The notes under the pieces were generated by a model, which saw nothing but the letters and a program-made list of their open reading frames with translations, had not been told where the DNA came from and searched no databases. From Oncomelania hupensis (Eukaryota; Mollusca; Gastropoda; Littorinimorpha; Pomatiopsidae): DNA of 64,000 bases. Position 1 is the stretch's first letter; each line of letters begins with the position of its first letter. The stretch is from the NCBI GenBank assembly GCA_036898135.1, contig CM072513.1, forward strand, positions 90,191,225-90,255,224, in the 5' to 3' direction. The position numbers and the translations under genes were made by a program. Shown piece after piece: positions 24,360 to 36,235 of this stretch.

Positions 24360-24800
24360 TTCAAAGCATCAAGTCCTGGGAATAATAATTGATGATGAAT
24401 TTAGGTGGCAAGGCCATATTGATGTTGTCTGTAAGAAGGTCTCACAAAACTTATTCTAGCTCAGTCACTATGTTGACACTAACGCTAGAAGAATTTTATG
24501 TTCATGCACATATATTATCTCATAATAGTAATAATCGTATTAATTATTCCTTAAGTATTTGGTGTGGTGCCTCAGAAATATTACTTTTTAGGAACTAAAA
24601 CCTACGGTGACCGTTCATTTTCTCTCTGTGCATCCACTGTTTGGAGTTCTCTACCTTCCGACCTCAGACACTGCCATCCAAGCCTCCTTCAAGCACGCAC
24701 TCAAAACCTATCTGTTCAGAAAATTTCTCAACTAACCACCCAGCGATCTGCTATCACACTCACACCCCATCTCCTAGTGTGCAAGCGTGCGTGGGTGTAT
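24360..24800 (+). mobile_element. LINE C-terminal fragment in transposase intron 2
   Basis: Encodes LGIIIDDEFRWQGHID-VCKKVSQN and NYSLSIWCGASEILL, then after a deletion TYGDRSFSLCASTVWSSLP and SDLRHC. These are segments of a LINE reverse transcriptase C-terminus. A GT-rich tail follows at 24784-24840, only about 25 bp before the acceptor of transposase exon 3. Confidence 0.8.
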
Positions 24801-27199
24801 ATATGTGTGAGTGTGTGTTTGTGTGTGTGTGTGGGTTTGTTGATTTGCTCTCCATTCTGTTACAGGTCAGTCGTACCCCACCTTCTGTTCCTGATTTTGT
24901 GTGTTACTACAACTTCGAAGAAATCAGACAGGACACCCTTAAGCTTGCTGCACCATGGTGTCTCTTAGAAAACAGCAAGGACCGGGTCCAAGTGGGGGTG
25001 ACGGAGGCCAGCCAAGTAAAGCTGAGGGTCATCATCTTCCCAGACTTTACTCTTCAGGTGATTGTGTTTGGATTTGAGGCATCTACTGCTCGGTCAAACA
25101 TTGAGTGTGTGTCTTTGAACAATTTCTTACTGGACTTACAGGAAAGACGATTGTGCCCTGGTGTCACTGAAGACAGCCTTCAGAAGTATGCGGATTTGCC
25201 GTCAGGAGACAATCCTGTGTATTTTAAGCATATTCTCAGTTATAGCCAAACCAGCAGCAATATCTCTTGTATATCTTGTGTTCGATCAAGGAGCTGTATT
25301 TTTGTTTTGAATGATATATCATCCATTACGTGTGTTCATTGTAAATATGCACATGGTCTCTTGTTAAAAAAAAACAGCAGCGAGCTTCACAAAGTGTGCT
25401 ACGCCCCATCAGCAAACATGAGCCATTGACTTCAGCATCCAAAGAAAATTTGTCGGCAGCACTAAAAACTGCTAGGAAACGCGAACGCGCGTTACAGGAA
25501 GAAGTTAAAAAGTTTACGCAGGAGTTGTCTGTGGCAAAGGAAACTGTGGAGGTTGAGAATTCTCTCCACAACAGCCTGAAAGATGTGGTGAGCAAAACAA
25601 CACTTGAGGAGCCATTGACAAAGTTGTTCTGGGCAGAACAGCTGAAAGCCTTCAACAAAAAAAATCGTGGCATGCGATGGCATCCACTGATAATAAGGCT
25701 TGCCATCTTAATTCACAGTCGTAGTCCTGCAGTATATGAGACTTTAAGACAGACGGGCATCCTGAAGCTGCCCGGAGAATCTACCCTGCGAGACTATACA
25801 AACGTTTTTGGGCCAAAGGATGGATTCAACAAACAAGCTCTGGAAGAACTTGTTCGACAAGCAAAGGACCTGAAAGATGAGGAGCGTTTTGTTGTTCTCC
25901 TACATGATGAAATGTCCATTCGAGCAGACCTTGTTTTTGACCAACGAATAAATCAGGTGGTGGGTTTCGTCAACCGGGACAAGTGGATCAATGACATAGG
26001 AAATAATCTTGCAACGCATGTTCTAGTTTTTTACGTTGTAGGCATCAACTCGAATATCAAGATGAGCCTCGGATTCTTCGGAACTTGCACAGCAACAGCA
26101 GGTGACATGTTTCCTCTACTGTGGAAGGCTGTCAAATATCTGGAGAACTACTGCAACCTGAAGGTCATAGCATCAACAAGCGACAAAGCTTCTTCAAACC
26201 AGAAACTGTGCAGCATGCACCAAAATGCCAGAATTGAAAACATATGCTACAAGGCGCTCAACATATGTCCTCCGAACAGGTTTCTGTATTTTATCTCAGA
26301 CCCTCCTCATTTGATCAAGACTGTTCGCAACAATATGAGCAACTCTGGATCTGGCAAGAAAACCAACCATCTGTGGTGCAACGGACATGAACTTCTGTGG
26401 CAACATGTGAGGAACTTGTACAATGTTGACTCTCAAACAGAACTGCGTCGCACCAAACTGACAGAGAGTCATGTGAATCTGACAAGTTCGTCAGTGATGA
26501 ATGTCAAGCTTGCAGCTCAAGTTTTCAGTAAATCTGTAGGAACGATGATGAGAATTCATGGTGGCGCGGATGCTGCAGAAACGGCAACATTTATTCTCTT
26601 AATGGACCGTTTCTTTGACTGTTTAAATGTACGGTCACAGGTGGAGGGGATGCAGAAGAGGAAAACAGACCTGAACCCATATACACATGAAGATGACACA
26701 AGGTTCACCTTTTTGCAGGAAGAGTTCCTTGGATATTTATTTATTTATTTAATCGTTCTTATATTTGCAGCTATGGAAGCAGAGTGTTGATGCCAGACCT
26801 GGACCCTTCACCCAGCAAGAGAGAAGTAAGATGTGCCTGACCCACCAGACTTTCAAAGGACTCTTCATGACTGTCAAGTCATTTTGTGAAGCCACGCAGT
26901 ACCTTTTGAGACATGGCGTTCCTCAAGTGCTCAGCAACGTGTTCTGCCAGGATCCCATGGAAGAGCATTTTGGTAGACACCGGGGCCTTGGACGTCGCTG
27001 TGACAACCCGAATAATGCTGGCCTTTGGCTACCAAGAAATCAGGATCCGGATTCAGCGTAGTCTTGCTCTGCAGCTACAGCCGAAAGGAAACATTGAGTG
27101 GAGGCCTGCACTGGTGATCATGTCAACAAGTCCACTAAAAAAAATTCAGAGGAGGCAATGATGCGAATAAATTGATTATGGGTAGACATGTAACTGAAT

Positions 27200-29180
27200 C
27201 AGTGCATGGTTCAGTATAATTATTTTGCCTACAAAAAGGTACTACAACTGTACTGTAAGTGTAACCTGTGTGTCATATACTTTAATTAGTCTTACACATC
27301 AACAAATATCCAACATCAAAATACTGCTTAAGAAGACAATATATATAGTCTATACAGGATTCGATTTTGGGCAGCGGCCCGCGTCAATTGACGCATCATA
27401 TCTGAAAGTGACGCACTGTACGGCGTAGTTGTAGGTCAGTTGACGCATTGTTCCACGATATCGGTGCGTCCAACTTTCGTGTCGTTTTCCTTAGCCACCT
27501 ACCTTTTGTTTCCGATCGATCTCTGGGAATGAAAGCATCGTCTGCTATAACAAGGGAAGTAATTCTACCCGCAGTAGTCCGATCCCCTGACTGTGATTGG
27601 ATTAAGCAGAATACATTTAATCCAACGTTGGTTCTTCTTCTTTCTTGGGTCATAAACTAACAGGTACTTCAATAGAATATTTTGTTTATTTATTTGTTTG
27701 TTTATTTATTTTATTTGTTTCGCCTATGCTTAAAAAATGCATTTATAAATATTAATGTTATTATTTGAACAATAATTATAAGTATTGAGCACATTGTTAA
27801 ATTTTTGACGTTGCGCCCACTTGGATATTAGGGGTCCATTGATTTCAGGGTCGAGGGGGCAATTGGCCCATACAATTTTTTAACTTGGTTGAACCATATA
27901 TATATATTGAGTGGATAACGTTTTCGTGATTAGTGTTTTATTTAGGATTTATATATCAAGCGATGAACTTGCATGATTCGGTATATTTTGAATGCTGAAA
28001 GCAGTGATCATGTTGGCTAAGGGACTGAACCCTCTTTAGTTTATATTTGATTTTGTGACAGTGAATTAATTTTAAATGTCAATATTATACACACACACAT
28101 ATTATGTTGTATATCATTATGACTCACATGTTTCTCGAGATCACTGCAGGGTTTTTTGGTTGCCCTTTGCTCTGTTAGTCAATGTATATGCTGGAACGTT
28201 ACACATACAGTTCAGTTGTAATAGTTATTTGAAGGCGATTAAATTAAAAGTCCTTAATCGCTTGATTTTGATTATCACTGTGTTGCTATTATCACTGTGC
28301 TGCTAGTACTATAAGTATTTAAGTCAAATTGTTTTTATTACTTATTAGTACAGTTATTATTTATTGTTATTATTATCTTTATCAAGGTTACTATGCTGAT
28401 AGTGATTGAATGTTGCAGTTGTGGCAATGTAGCAGAGCTTATGTGTGGGCGGTGGCGATGGGGATGTTTGCCACTTGTAACTGTAAGGAAAAAACCAAAT
28501 AAAGATATAAAAATACAGCCACACCTTAGATACTTTGGCTGGTCTCTGTTTTTATTCTTAAAAGATCGCACCTGGGATATAAGTCAAAACAAAGTAAGAA
28601 CTAGGCCAACACTGTGATATAAGCATTCAACTGTGCCGTGGGCACATTATTACAGTATGGTGTTAAAGATGAGCATGCAGGTCACTTTTAAAGATGGTGT
28701 GGTGTTTGAGTACACAATTTTTGCGTGGCTGCGAATTGTATTATACTGTTGTACATGGCTCAAAACCATTTTCTGGCGATACTTGCTCATTGGGACAGTA
28801 TTCTTGTTCGATGTTCGGCATCTAATAGTATTTCACTCACACTAGTTAATCATCAAGTACAAATCATTTCTGAATTCACTAAGCTCATGAAAAGATTTTA
28901 GTAAACTGTACATAGATTTTGACGCCAAATGTAAATATAAGAGGAAGGAAAGAATGAGATGGCAAAAGAGTTCAGTTGAATTTATTGTTTTAATTCTGTG
29001 AAACATTGTAAGCCATTTGTTTGCACCTTTTGTGTTTCTGTGTGAGTGCACGTGATGATATACTGAATACCAAGAGAGTAATTAACATAGCATTGTGATT
29101 GTGCTTTATTTTCAGTAATATTATTCACACAAATGAAGACAAATAATAAAACATGAATTGGTAAGATTTATTTTGTCGCC
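27200..29180. other. Gene-free centre of the P-type transposon
   Basis: About 2 kb of AT-rich sequence between the 3' ends of the two converging genes. No open frame resembling a known protein and no strong repeat was found. Confidence 0.6.
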
Positions 29181-29181
29181 T

Positions 29182-31788
29182 TTACACTTTTCCAGTGTCA
29201 CTGGGTCGCAACCTCTTCCTCATGCTCTTTTCCTTCCAGCCTCGCTGCACTTTATCCATCATTACCTTGAGCTTGTGATGAACTCTGATTTTGAAAAAAA
29301 GCATGACAGCATTTTCAAACACATCTTCTTGCACTTTTAAAGAGATGTCAAAATTGTACATGGTGTCAAAAAAGCACACTGGCACTGACTCACTGCTTAA
29401 ACACAGGTGAAAAAAACTCCTTGTCACTAGCTTGCACATTGACAGAGCCTGCTCCACCCACAGCCTCGCGAAAAATGTCCTCCATGTCAAGGAACATTTG
29501 AAGAATGTTGTCCTTGACAAATGTCAGTCCACCTCTGTTCATGGCAGTGGTCATGTCAGTGGAACTTGAAGCTTCTCCACTCTCGAATGAGTCGCTGAAG
29601 CACAACGCATCTATACATTTGAACTTTTCCTCCCTGTAAGGATTTTTCTTCAGTGCCCAAACGCGCTTCTTAAGCTTTTTTTATCACACTACCAGCAACA
29701 TAGCCGATTATATCTTTTTCTTTGTCACTGACTTCAAACGGTTGCCTTGCATTTTGACGCTGGCATCCATACGCCATTTCAACTAACTTTTCAAATAGCT
29801 TCAAGCTAATCATGGCTGTAGCATGGGCAGACTGTGTTAGTTCTGTAACACTTTCATGATTTGCACAGTATGTTTCATAGTACTTGGTGAACGCCTTCTC
29901 CTTGGCAGCATTGCGCAGTTTCCCTCGTGGTCCAAGGCTATCATTGAACACTTGCAGGCTGTCTTATGCAGTTTCCCTCGTGGTCCAAGGCAATCATTGA
30001 ACACTTGCAGCCTGTCTTGAAGAACAGCACCTGCAAAACAGACATACGTATGTACATGTATACACTCAATAAATCAAATGGATATAAATTATATGTTATT
30101 GCTCAGAGCTGGCATGTATATGGGTATACCTATACCTGAGAAAAATTAATCTCACTTACCTTGTAAAAAACAAGTAAATTTTTTTTTCAATCAAACTACA
30201 CATAAAAATATATACAGGCCTCATCAATTAATTTTTTTCAAAAATTTAATCGCCCAGAGAAAATGTTACTAGCGCATAGTTTTTGCAGATACATCATAAT
30301 GTATATTCCTGTTTGTGTTTTTAATGTTATTTCACTAATTGGTTTTAAAATAATATTTTGCTGACTACACATGTGGGGCTGTTGTTTAGGCGTAGGCTTA
30401 CGAGTTACATAAAAAAGAAGAAAAAAAAAACATGCCCAACGGATTAGTGACTTTTAAAATTTACTAGTCAGGCACATTTTTTGCTCGCCTGGGGCAATCG
30501 GGCGAGTGGATTTGGCGAGCCCTGATATATAAAAAGCCAGTTTGGCAAATTACACTGAGAGAGCTTTCAGTAAGTGAAGTACATCTTTAATGATAGCACT
30601 ACTCCATCTATTATTAATAATTATATTACTGAAAACGTACATTCCAAGGTCTTGACGAGGGAACGCAGCTCAGTCGTCAGGCATTCATCTTCAGCGATCT
30701 CACTGCAAACCTCTTCCAAAAGCAGAATTGTCACCTGTAGATATTTCAAAAAACATGTAGACACCCTAACAGATCATGCATTGGGAGTGTATTATTTGGA
30801 AAATATATTGCGTTTGAAAACAAAACACTATATTTATATAATATATTAACAGACTAGCACAAAATGTAAAAGGAGACCTGCTAATTTGTGCTATAAATCT
30901 GCTATCTCCAAGGGGTATTCTGTAAGATTCTTATTAATTAAGCATCATGCATCATACGTTCCTACAGCAGGAAAAAAAGAACGCAGGTGCAGTTGTAAGA
31001 ACTAAAATTCACACACAAAAACAAACTAATTCATTCCTTGAAGTATACCATTAAAGTGTGTAAGGATTCATTTCTCACCTTTGGGAAAACTGGAAATTGG
31101 GGATGAGATCCTTGTGGCTGTGATGGGGTTTCATCAACAAACAATGTTGAGCTAGCTTCCTGAAACAAATTAATCAGTTGATAATGAAAACAGTTGTGTT
31201 GTGTTAAGCAGTGCACTGTTGCATTAAATAAATGATCACCAATGAACTGCACAATAAAAAGTCTTGCTCTCTTCATTCAATGTTTTGTGTTTTTGTAACA
31301 CTAAACTTCTAAATAATCAATTTAAAAACAAAAAGTGCAAGAGCTCTCCTCTTCTTTGAACAGCTACATCAGTAGACTACTATGAAACACTCAATCAGCC
31401 CACAATGACACACTAATACAACGTGCAATGCAACGTGTTTCATACTGTAAGTAAAAGTGAACTGGAAAATTTACCACAACTTTTTCATTTTAATTAAATC
31501 TTATAACTTCAAGAACTGACAATCTTTTACGCAAGTTACGCCAATAAAGAAAAGGAACAATTTTTTTTCTGATCGACTGATACAGTGATGGCGGCCGATC
31601 AAAATACACAAGCATGAATCGATCGCTTCACTCTGTGCTCCCATAGGCATAAAGTTATAAAATACATGTGTTTAAGTATGTCATTAATTGTATACATCTA
31701 CATAAACCATAGTTCGTTTGGGACTGGTCATTTTTTCACTCACCTCTGCTACTGCAATCACCTCTGAGAATTCTGCTGTCTCCATCAT
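29182..31788 (-). pseudogene. Second P-transposon gene, unknown function, frame-broken
   Basis: A spliced gene starting 122 bp inside the right end. Exons are 31744-31788 (MMETAEFSEVIAVAE), 31079-31159 (EASSTLFVDETPSQPQ and QFPVFPK) and 30641-30734 (VTILLLEEVCSEIAEDE), then a long last exon from about 30045 to 29182. GT/AG and phases fit for the first three introns. The last exon encodes KEKAFTKYYETYCANHES, KDIIGYVAGSVIKK, STDMTTAMNRGGLTFVKD and a basic end with FFKIRVHHKLKVMMDK. Frame breaks are a 53-bp tandem duplication (29915-30020), a 7-base T run at 29676-29682 and a 7-base A run at 29410-29416 (plus strand). The GYVAG-VIKK and NRGGL spacing recalls C-terminal parts of P- and hAT-like transposases, so it may be an accessory transposition protein; this is inference. 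I do not recognise the family. Confidence 0.75.
29915..30020. repeat. 53-bp tandem duplication in the accessory gene
   Basis: CAGTTTCCCTCGTGGTCCAA through GAACACTTGCAG is present twice with a period of 53 bp. As 53 is not a multiple of three it shifts the reading frame of the minus-strand gene. Confidence 0.88.
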
Positions 31789-32120
31789 GTTGAAAACATA
31801 CAACCGGAAGTAATCGCGCTTCGAAATGACGCGCATTAGCCACGACGCAAGTTCAATACACAGACAAAGAGCATGACCCCGCTCTGTCAGCGATCCTGTC
31901 TATATATATGATCAGGCCTTGCAAAGACCATCCTGCAAGGCACAATGCAAGGAGGTAGAAGAAGAGGGAGACCTAAAAAGAGGTGGGAGGACAACTTTCG
32001 AGAATGGACTGGTTTGACACTGAGCGAAGCCATGAGGGTTGATGAGGACAGAAAAAGATGTAGTACGCTGGTTAAACGATCATCTGTGGTGCCCCAACGA
32101 CCTCCGAGTTACGGGATATG

Positions 32121-32125
<5 letters not shown>

Positions 32126-32172
<47 letters not shown>

Positions 32173-32608
32173 TAGACGCATGGGTAACGCAACAGACACG
32201 GAGAAGAAAAAAATTGAAAAATTACAACACAAATTTTGTGACAAACACTCGTTATTTGACAAACTGTGTCTCACATAAACAGTAAAATATATTAAGCTTA
32301 TAAGGTTACTTTTAACTCAACAAGTCTTCACGTTTTTTCACGTAAACATCGCTACAACTCTTGTGATAATCGTATTATATGACTTTGTAATAATAAAAAA
32401 AATGAGGGTACGTCAACAATACTACAAAAAGTGCATTCCATTTTCCACAGATGGACAGAAAGTACATGTCTTTAGAACAACACTGTATCTTTTATTTATC
32501 TCAAGTCTATATTGCCTAGACGTAACTTTACAAAAATATTTTTGAACTTATTTATAGTAATATCTGTCAACTATTTATCAGACTGCAATAGTGATTTAAA
32601 GAGGAGAG

Positions 32609-32666
<58 letters not shown>

Positions 32667-32675
32667 TGAGAGAGA
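32126..32675. repeat. Two (GA)n tracts
   Basis: GA tracts at 32126-32168, replacing the LINE tail, and at 32603-32675. The sequence between them is non-coding. Confidence 0.93.
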
Positions 32676-32939
32676 GAGTGTGTATTCAGTACCTAACATT
32701 TGCTAGTTAATACATAATGTGACATGCATACTAATCTGAAATTGATGTGCAAACTTGTTGGCTGTGAAATCCCATTACTTACGTCATTACTAGCCATGCA
32801 CATGATTGTGATTATCTATTACAGTGTGCGTGTATTAAGGCTAAATGACTTAAGTGCTTTACAATAAGAAATCCGTCGGGCATCGCCTTACGAGATAACA
32901 CAGGTTAAAGTCGACTATTAGTGAAAAAAATATCATGGT

Positions 32940-32987
32940 AAATTTAATATAAATAAATAATACTACTTCTACTACTACTACTACAAC

Positions 32988-33018
<31 letters not shown>

Positions 33019-33173
33019 CATAATCATAATTATCATAATTATCATTATCATCATCATAGACATAATACTGAACACGCTTATCCCCCAAATCACCAATCAG
33101 GCTCAAAGCGCGGCGATCTGTACCAACTTACACGCTACAGTTATGTTACGCACACTCTCACAATCATATACAC

Positions 33174-33245
<72 letters not shown>
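32940..33245 (-). mobile_element. SINE family S 3' end with AAT/ATT arrays
   Basis: TCAGGCTCAAAGCGCGGCGA at 33099-33118 is the complement of the SINE 3' region. (AAT)n tracts lie at 32985-33015 and an (ATT)n array at 33172-33244. Confidence 0.65.
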
Positions 33246-33687
33246 AATCACTATGTCTACTCACAGTTTTGAAGACGTTTCCTGTTCCACTTTGAATGAC
33301 CTGACTTCTCGCTTCACAGACGTATTTCAAAGAACGACCGCATTATTGTATTTCTTACGAAATCCACAAATCTAGATGGCGAATAGGTAAAGTATAGGGG
33401 CGCAATCCCAATATAGTGCTATTTTCTACTAAATAGGCCTAGTGGTCAAACTGTCAAATGTAGTGTTGATGAACCATACGCAAAATCGCGCACACCATTT
33501 CTCTCACTTTCGACTCGATTGTGAATGTCCAAATTACTTTTATTTGAAATTTGAAGTCGCGTTATAGTTGGCAACTGTTGCGGGTTTAGCAATTTACAGT
33601 TCGTGAGGATGCACTTGTTAACTGAATTATTCAAAATTAATAGTAAAACCTAAAGGTCATCAACACTGGTGAATCTCGCTAGTCCTA

Positions 33688-33868
33688 TCCTATCCTATCC
33701 TTACCCGTAACTCGGAAGTTGTTGGGGCACCACAGATGATCGTTCAACCAGCGTACTCCATCTTTCCCTGTCCTCAGCAACCCTGATGGCTTCGCTCAGT
33801 GTCAAGCCAGTCCATTCTCGAATGTTGTCCTCCCACCTCTTTTTCGGTCTCCCTCTTCTTCTACCTCC
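33688..33868 (-). mobile_element. LINE family L, 3' end only
   Basis: CCTATCCTATCCTTACCCGT tail, then the complement of [20 protein letters not shown]. Cut off at 33868 by AATCCTGTG and a GA array. Confidence 0.88.
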
Positions 33869-33893
33869 CGCTAATCCTGTGTAATAATGAAAG

Positions 33894-33896
<3 letters not shown>

Positions 33897-33989
<93 letters not shown>
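33897..33989. repeat. (GA)n microsatellite, about 46 units
   Basis: Pure GA tract of about 93 bp. Confidence 0.97.
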
Positions 33990-33992
<3 letters not shown>

Positions 33993-34132
33993 TAAGGAGA
34001 GAGACAGACAGATTGAAGAGGCGGGGAGAGGTGAAGCAGACCAACCGGCAGACAAATAGATGGACAGAAAGAGAAAACACACGCTGCAGACCAATCACTC
34101 CAGTTTACCTAGCTGTAAGAGGATACCGGGTT

Positions 34133-34796
<664 letters not shown>

Positions 34797-34825
34797 TGTT
34801 GCGGTTTTACTACTACTTTGGTTGC

Positions 34826-35760
34826 GGATGACATTGATGGATTGGCTGGAGAGGAACAAGAACTTGAACATCTGGTACAGAGGCTTGACACCACCTCCAG
34901 AGCTTATGGAATGGAAATAAGTGCAGAGAAGACCAAAATGATGACCAACAACACCAATGGCATCAACACGGACATCAAAGTCCAAGGCCAATCCCTCAAC
35001 ACACTGCATAGCTTCAAATATTTGGGAGCCATTGTGTCAGACAATGGGTCCCGACAGGAAGTCCTCTCCAGGATCGCACAAAGAACTGCTGCCCTGACAA
35101 GGTTGAAGCCCATTTGGAAAGACAGGACCATCAGTCTACATTCCAAAGTAAGACTGCTGCGCTCCCTTGTCATCTCCATCTTCCTATATGCTTGCGAAGC
35201 ACGGACCCTACGGAGCAGCCTGAACAAGAACAACAGCAAGAAGGCCTACCAGACTGTGAAGCGGCTGACAAGTGTCAAACAGCCCAAAGTCTCCACGATC
35301 CAAAGCAAGTCTGGCATATGCCTTACAGAAGAACAAGAAGTCTTGGACAGATGGACCGAGTACTGCTCTGACCTTTACAACCATACACCAAATGGAGACC
35401 CATCAGTTCTAGCATGTCCCGAGAACATAGAAGAAGAAGAAATCCTCCCAATTCTCCGGGAAGAAGTTGAGGCAGCAGTGCAATCGCTAAAGAAAGGGAA
35501 GTCAGCGGGAGTGGACAACATACCCGCGGAACTGCTACAAGCAGGAGGAGAAGCGATGATTGATGCCCTCACCATTATCTGTAACAAGATTTGGCAGAGT
35601 GGGGAGTGGCCTATACCATGGACCCAGTCGCTTGTCATCACTCTTCCCAAAAAAGGTAACCTTCAGGAGTGTGAAAATTACCGCACCATCAGCCTCATCA
35701 GCCATCCCAGCAAGGTCCTCCTGAAAATAATACTCAACAGGTTGAAACCCCAAGCTGAAC
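34826..35760 (+). mobile_element. LINE family L with reverse-transcriptase halves in swapped order
   Basis: A 347-codon frame (34818-35861) starts with VADDIDGLAGEEQELEHLVQ, the RT catalytic motif region (normally FADDID). It continues through GMEISAEKTK and LKPIWKDRTISLHSKVRLLR to LYACEARTL. At about 35211 it joins in frame to sequence normally upstream of it: SLNKNNSKKAYQTVK, WTEYCSDLYN, KKGKSAGVDNIPAELLQAGG, QSLVITLPKKGNLQECENYR and ISLISHPSKVLLKIILNRLK. The palm C-half thus precedes the fingers/N-half. The last 30 codons are unrelated sequence. It cannot be an active RT in this order. Confidence 0.88.
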
Positions 35761-36235
35761 AAGTTTTGTTGGTACGCGGTTTGGGAATAAAACGTTTGAT
35801 TGACCGATTCCTTTTCGCCAAACCTTTTATCTATGACGCTTCGGCTGTACGATACTGCTAACCGCTATGCTATCGGGGATCCACGTTCTTCTGGCTATCG
35901 CGAATCCATTGTACTTGGTAAGTGCCCCTGTGACTATTCACATGATTTGGAATTGAAGGCTCCCGAAGACGAAAATGTAACCCTCGAGTATGAAGACCTG
36001 AGCGTGATGTTGAATTGAAGGGGCGAGAAAGTGAGGATCAAAAGTTACAAAGATAAACAACCCTTGACAATAAATTATTGTTCTAGGCATGGTTTTGAAT
36101 TGGAGGGGCTGGATGGCCTAACCCTCGACCATAACGACCTTAAAACACGCTTTCGAATTGCAAGAGGCAGAAAATGACAACTGAAAAAAGAATCCATAAA
36201 CAGCAATGTTCTAGACATGATTCTAAATGTCTAAT

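Larger units (their letters stand above)
22228..27161 (+). pseudogene. THAP-domain P-element-like transposase, frame-broken
   Basis: Cut-and-paste transposase of the P/THAP9 superfamily. Exon 1, 22228-22438, encodes the DNA-binding THAP finger (MPGSYCCMPGCS, DADWRAAL, ICSRHFEGTCF), with donor GTATGT. Exon 2, about 23925-24012, gives RRKLIPGSLPT, the end of the THAP fold. Exon 3 begins at 24866 (VSRTPPSVPDFVCYYNFEE) and runs to an A9 run at 25366-25374, where the frame shifts into a long stretch to 26740. That stretch carries HDEMSIRADL, TSDKASSNQKL and DPPHLIKTVRNN, the usual catalytic blocks. A 33-bp insert at about 26740-26772 and a one-base shift near 27015 precede DPMEEHFGRHRGLGRRCDNP and the C-terminal IRIQRSLALQ. 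The exon 1-2 join is off by one base. With frames mended it would be about 850 residues, normal for the family. Confidence 0.88.
21731..31910. mobile_element. P-superfamily DNA transposon, 10.2 kb, two converging genes
   Basis: Flanked by ATCAGGCC at 21723-21730 and 31911-31918, an 8-bp target duplication typical of P elements (7 bp if the outermost base is counted as CA...TG). Terminal inverted repeats share AGACAGGATCGCTGAC: left at about 22122-22137, read after removing the MITE at 21740-22117, and right as its complement at 31888-31903. A TA-rich outermost 8-12 bp lies beyond. The sequence AACCGGAAGTA recurs near both ends (22166-22176 and 31802-31812). It carries a THAP-transposase gene (+) and a second gene (-). 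The middle, 27200-29180, has no gene. Confidence 0.9.
20646..32122 (+). mobile_element. LINE family L copy split by two later insertions
   Basis: One LINE fragment now lies in three pieces: 20646-20685 (GACATAAAAGTCCAAGGCC), 21385-21730 (from the C-terminal region to GTCACCAGATCATCAGGCC) and 31911-32122 (ATCAGGCCTTGCAAAGACC to the 3' end). The order and orientation match uninterrupted copies such as 34826 and 18586. The first gap is the 699-bp family A element and the second is the 10.2-kb P-type transposon. The middle piece also has an internal deletion. Confidence 0.9.

Noticed and set aside
25326..25706. Minus-strand 126-codon open frame in the P element
   Set aside because: Shadow of the transposase frame on the opposite strand, with no independent family motifs.
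35760..36018. Extension of the permuted LINE frame as a host gene
   Set aside because: The 30 residues after the LINE and the following 72-codon frame match nothing known and lie in repeat-rich DNA.
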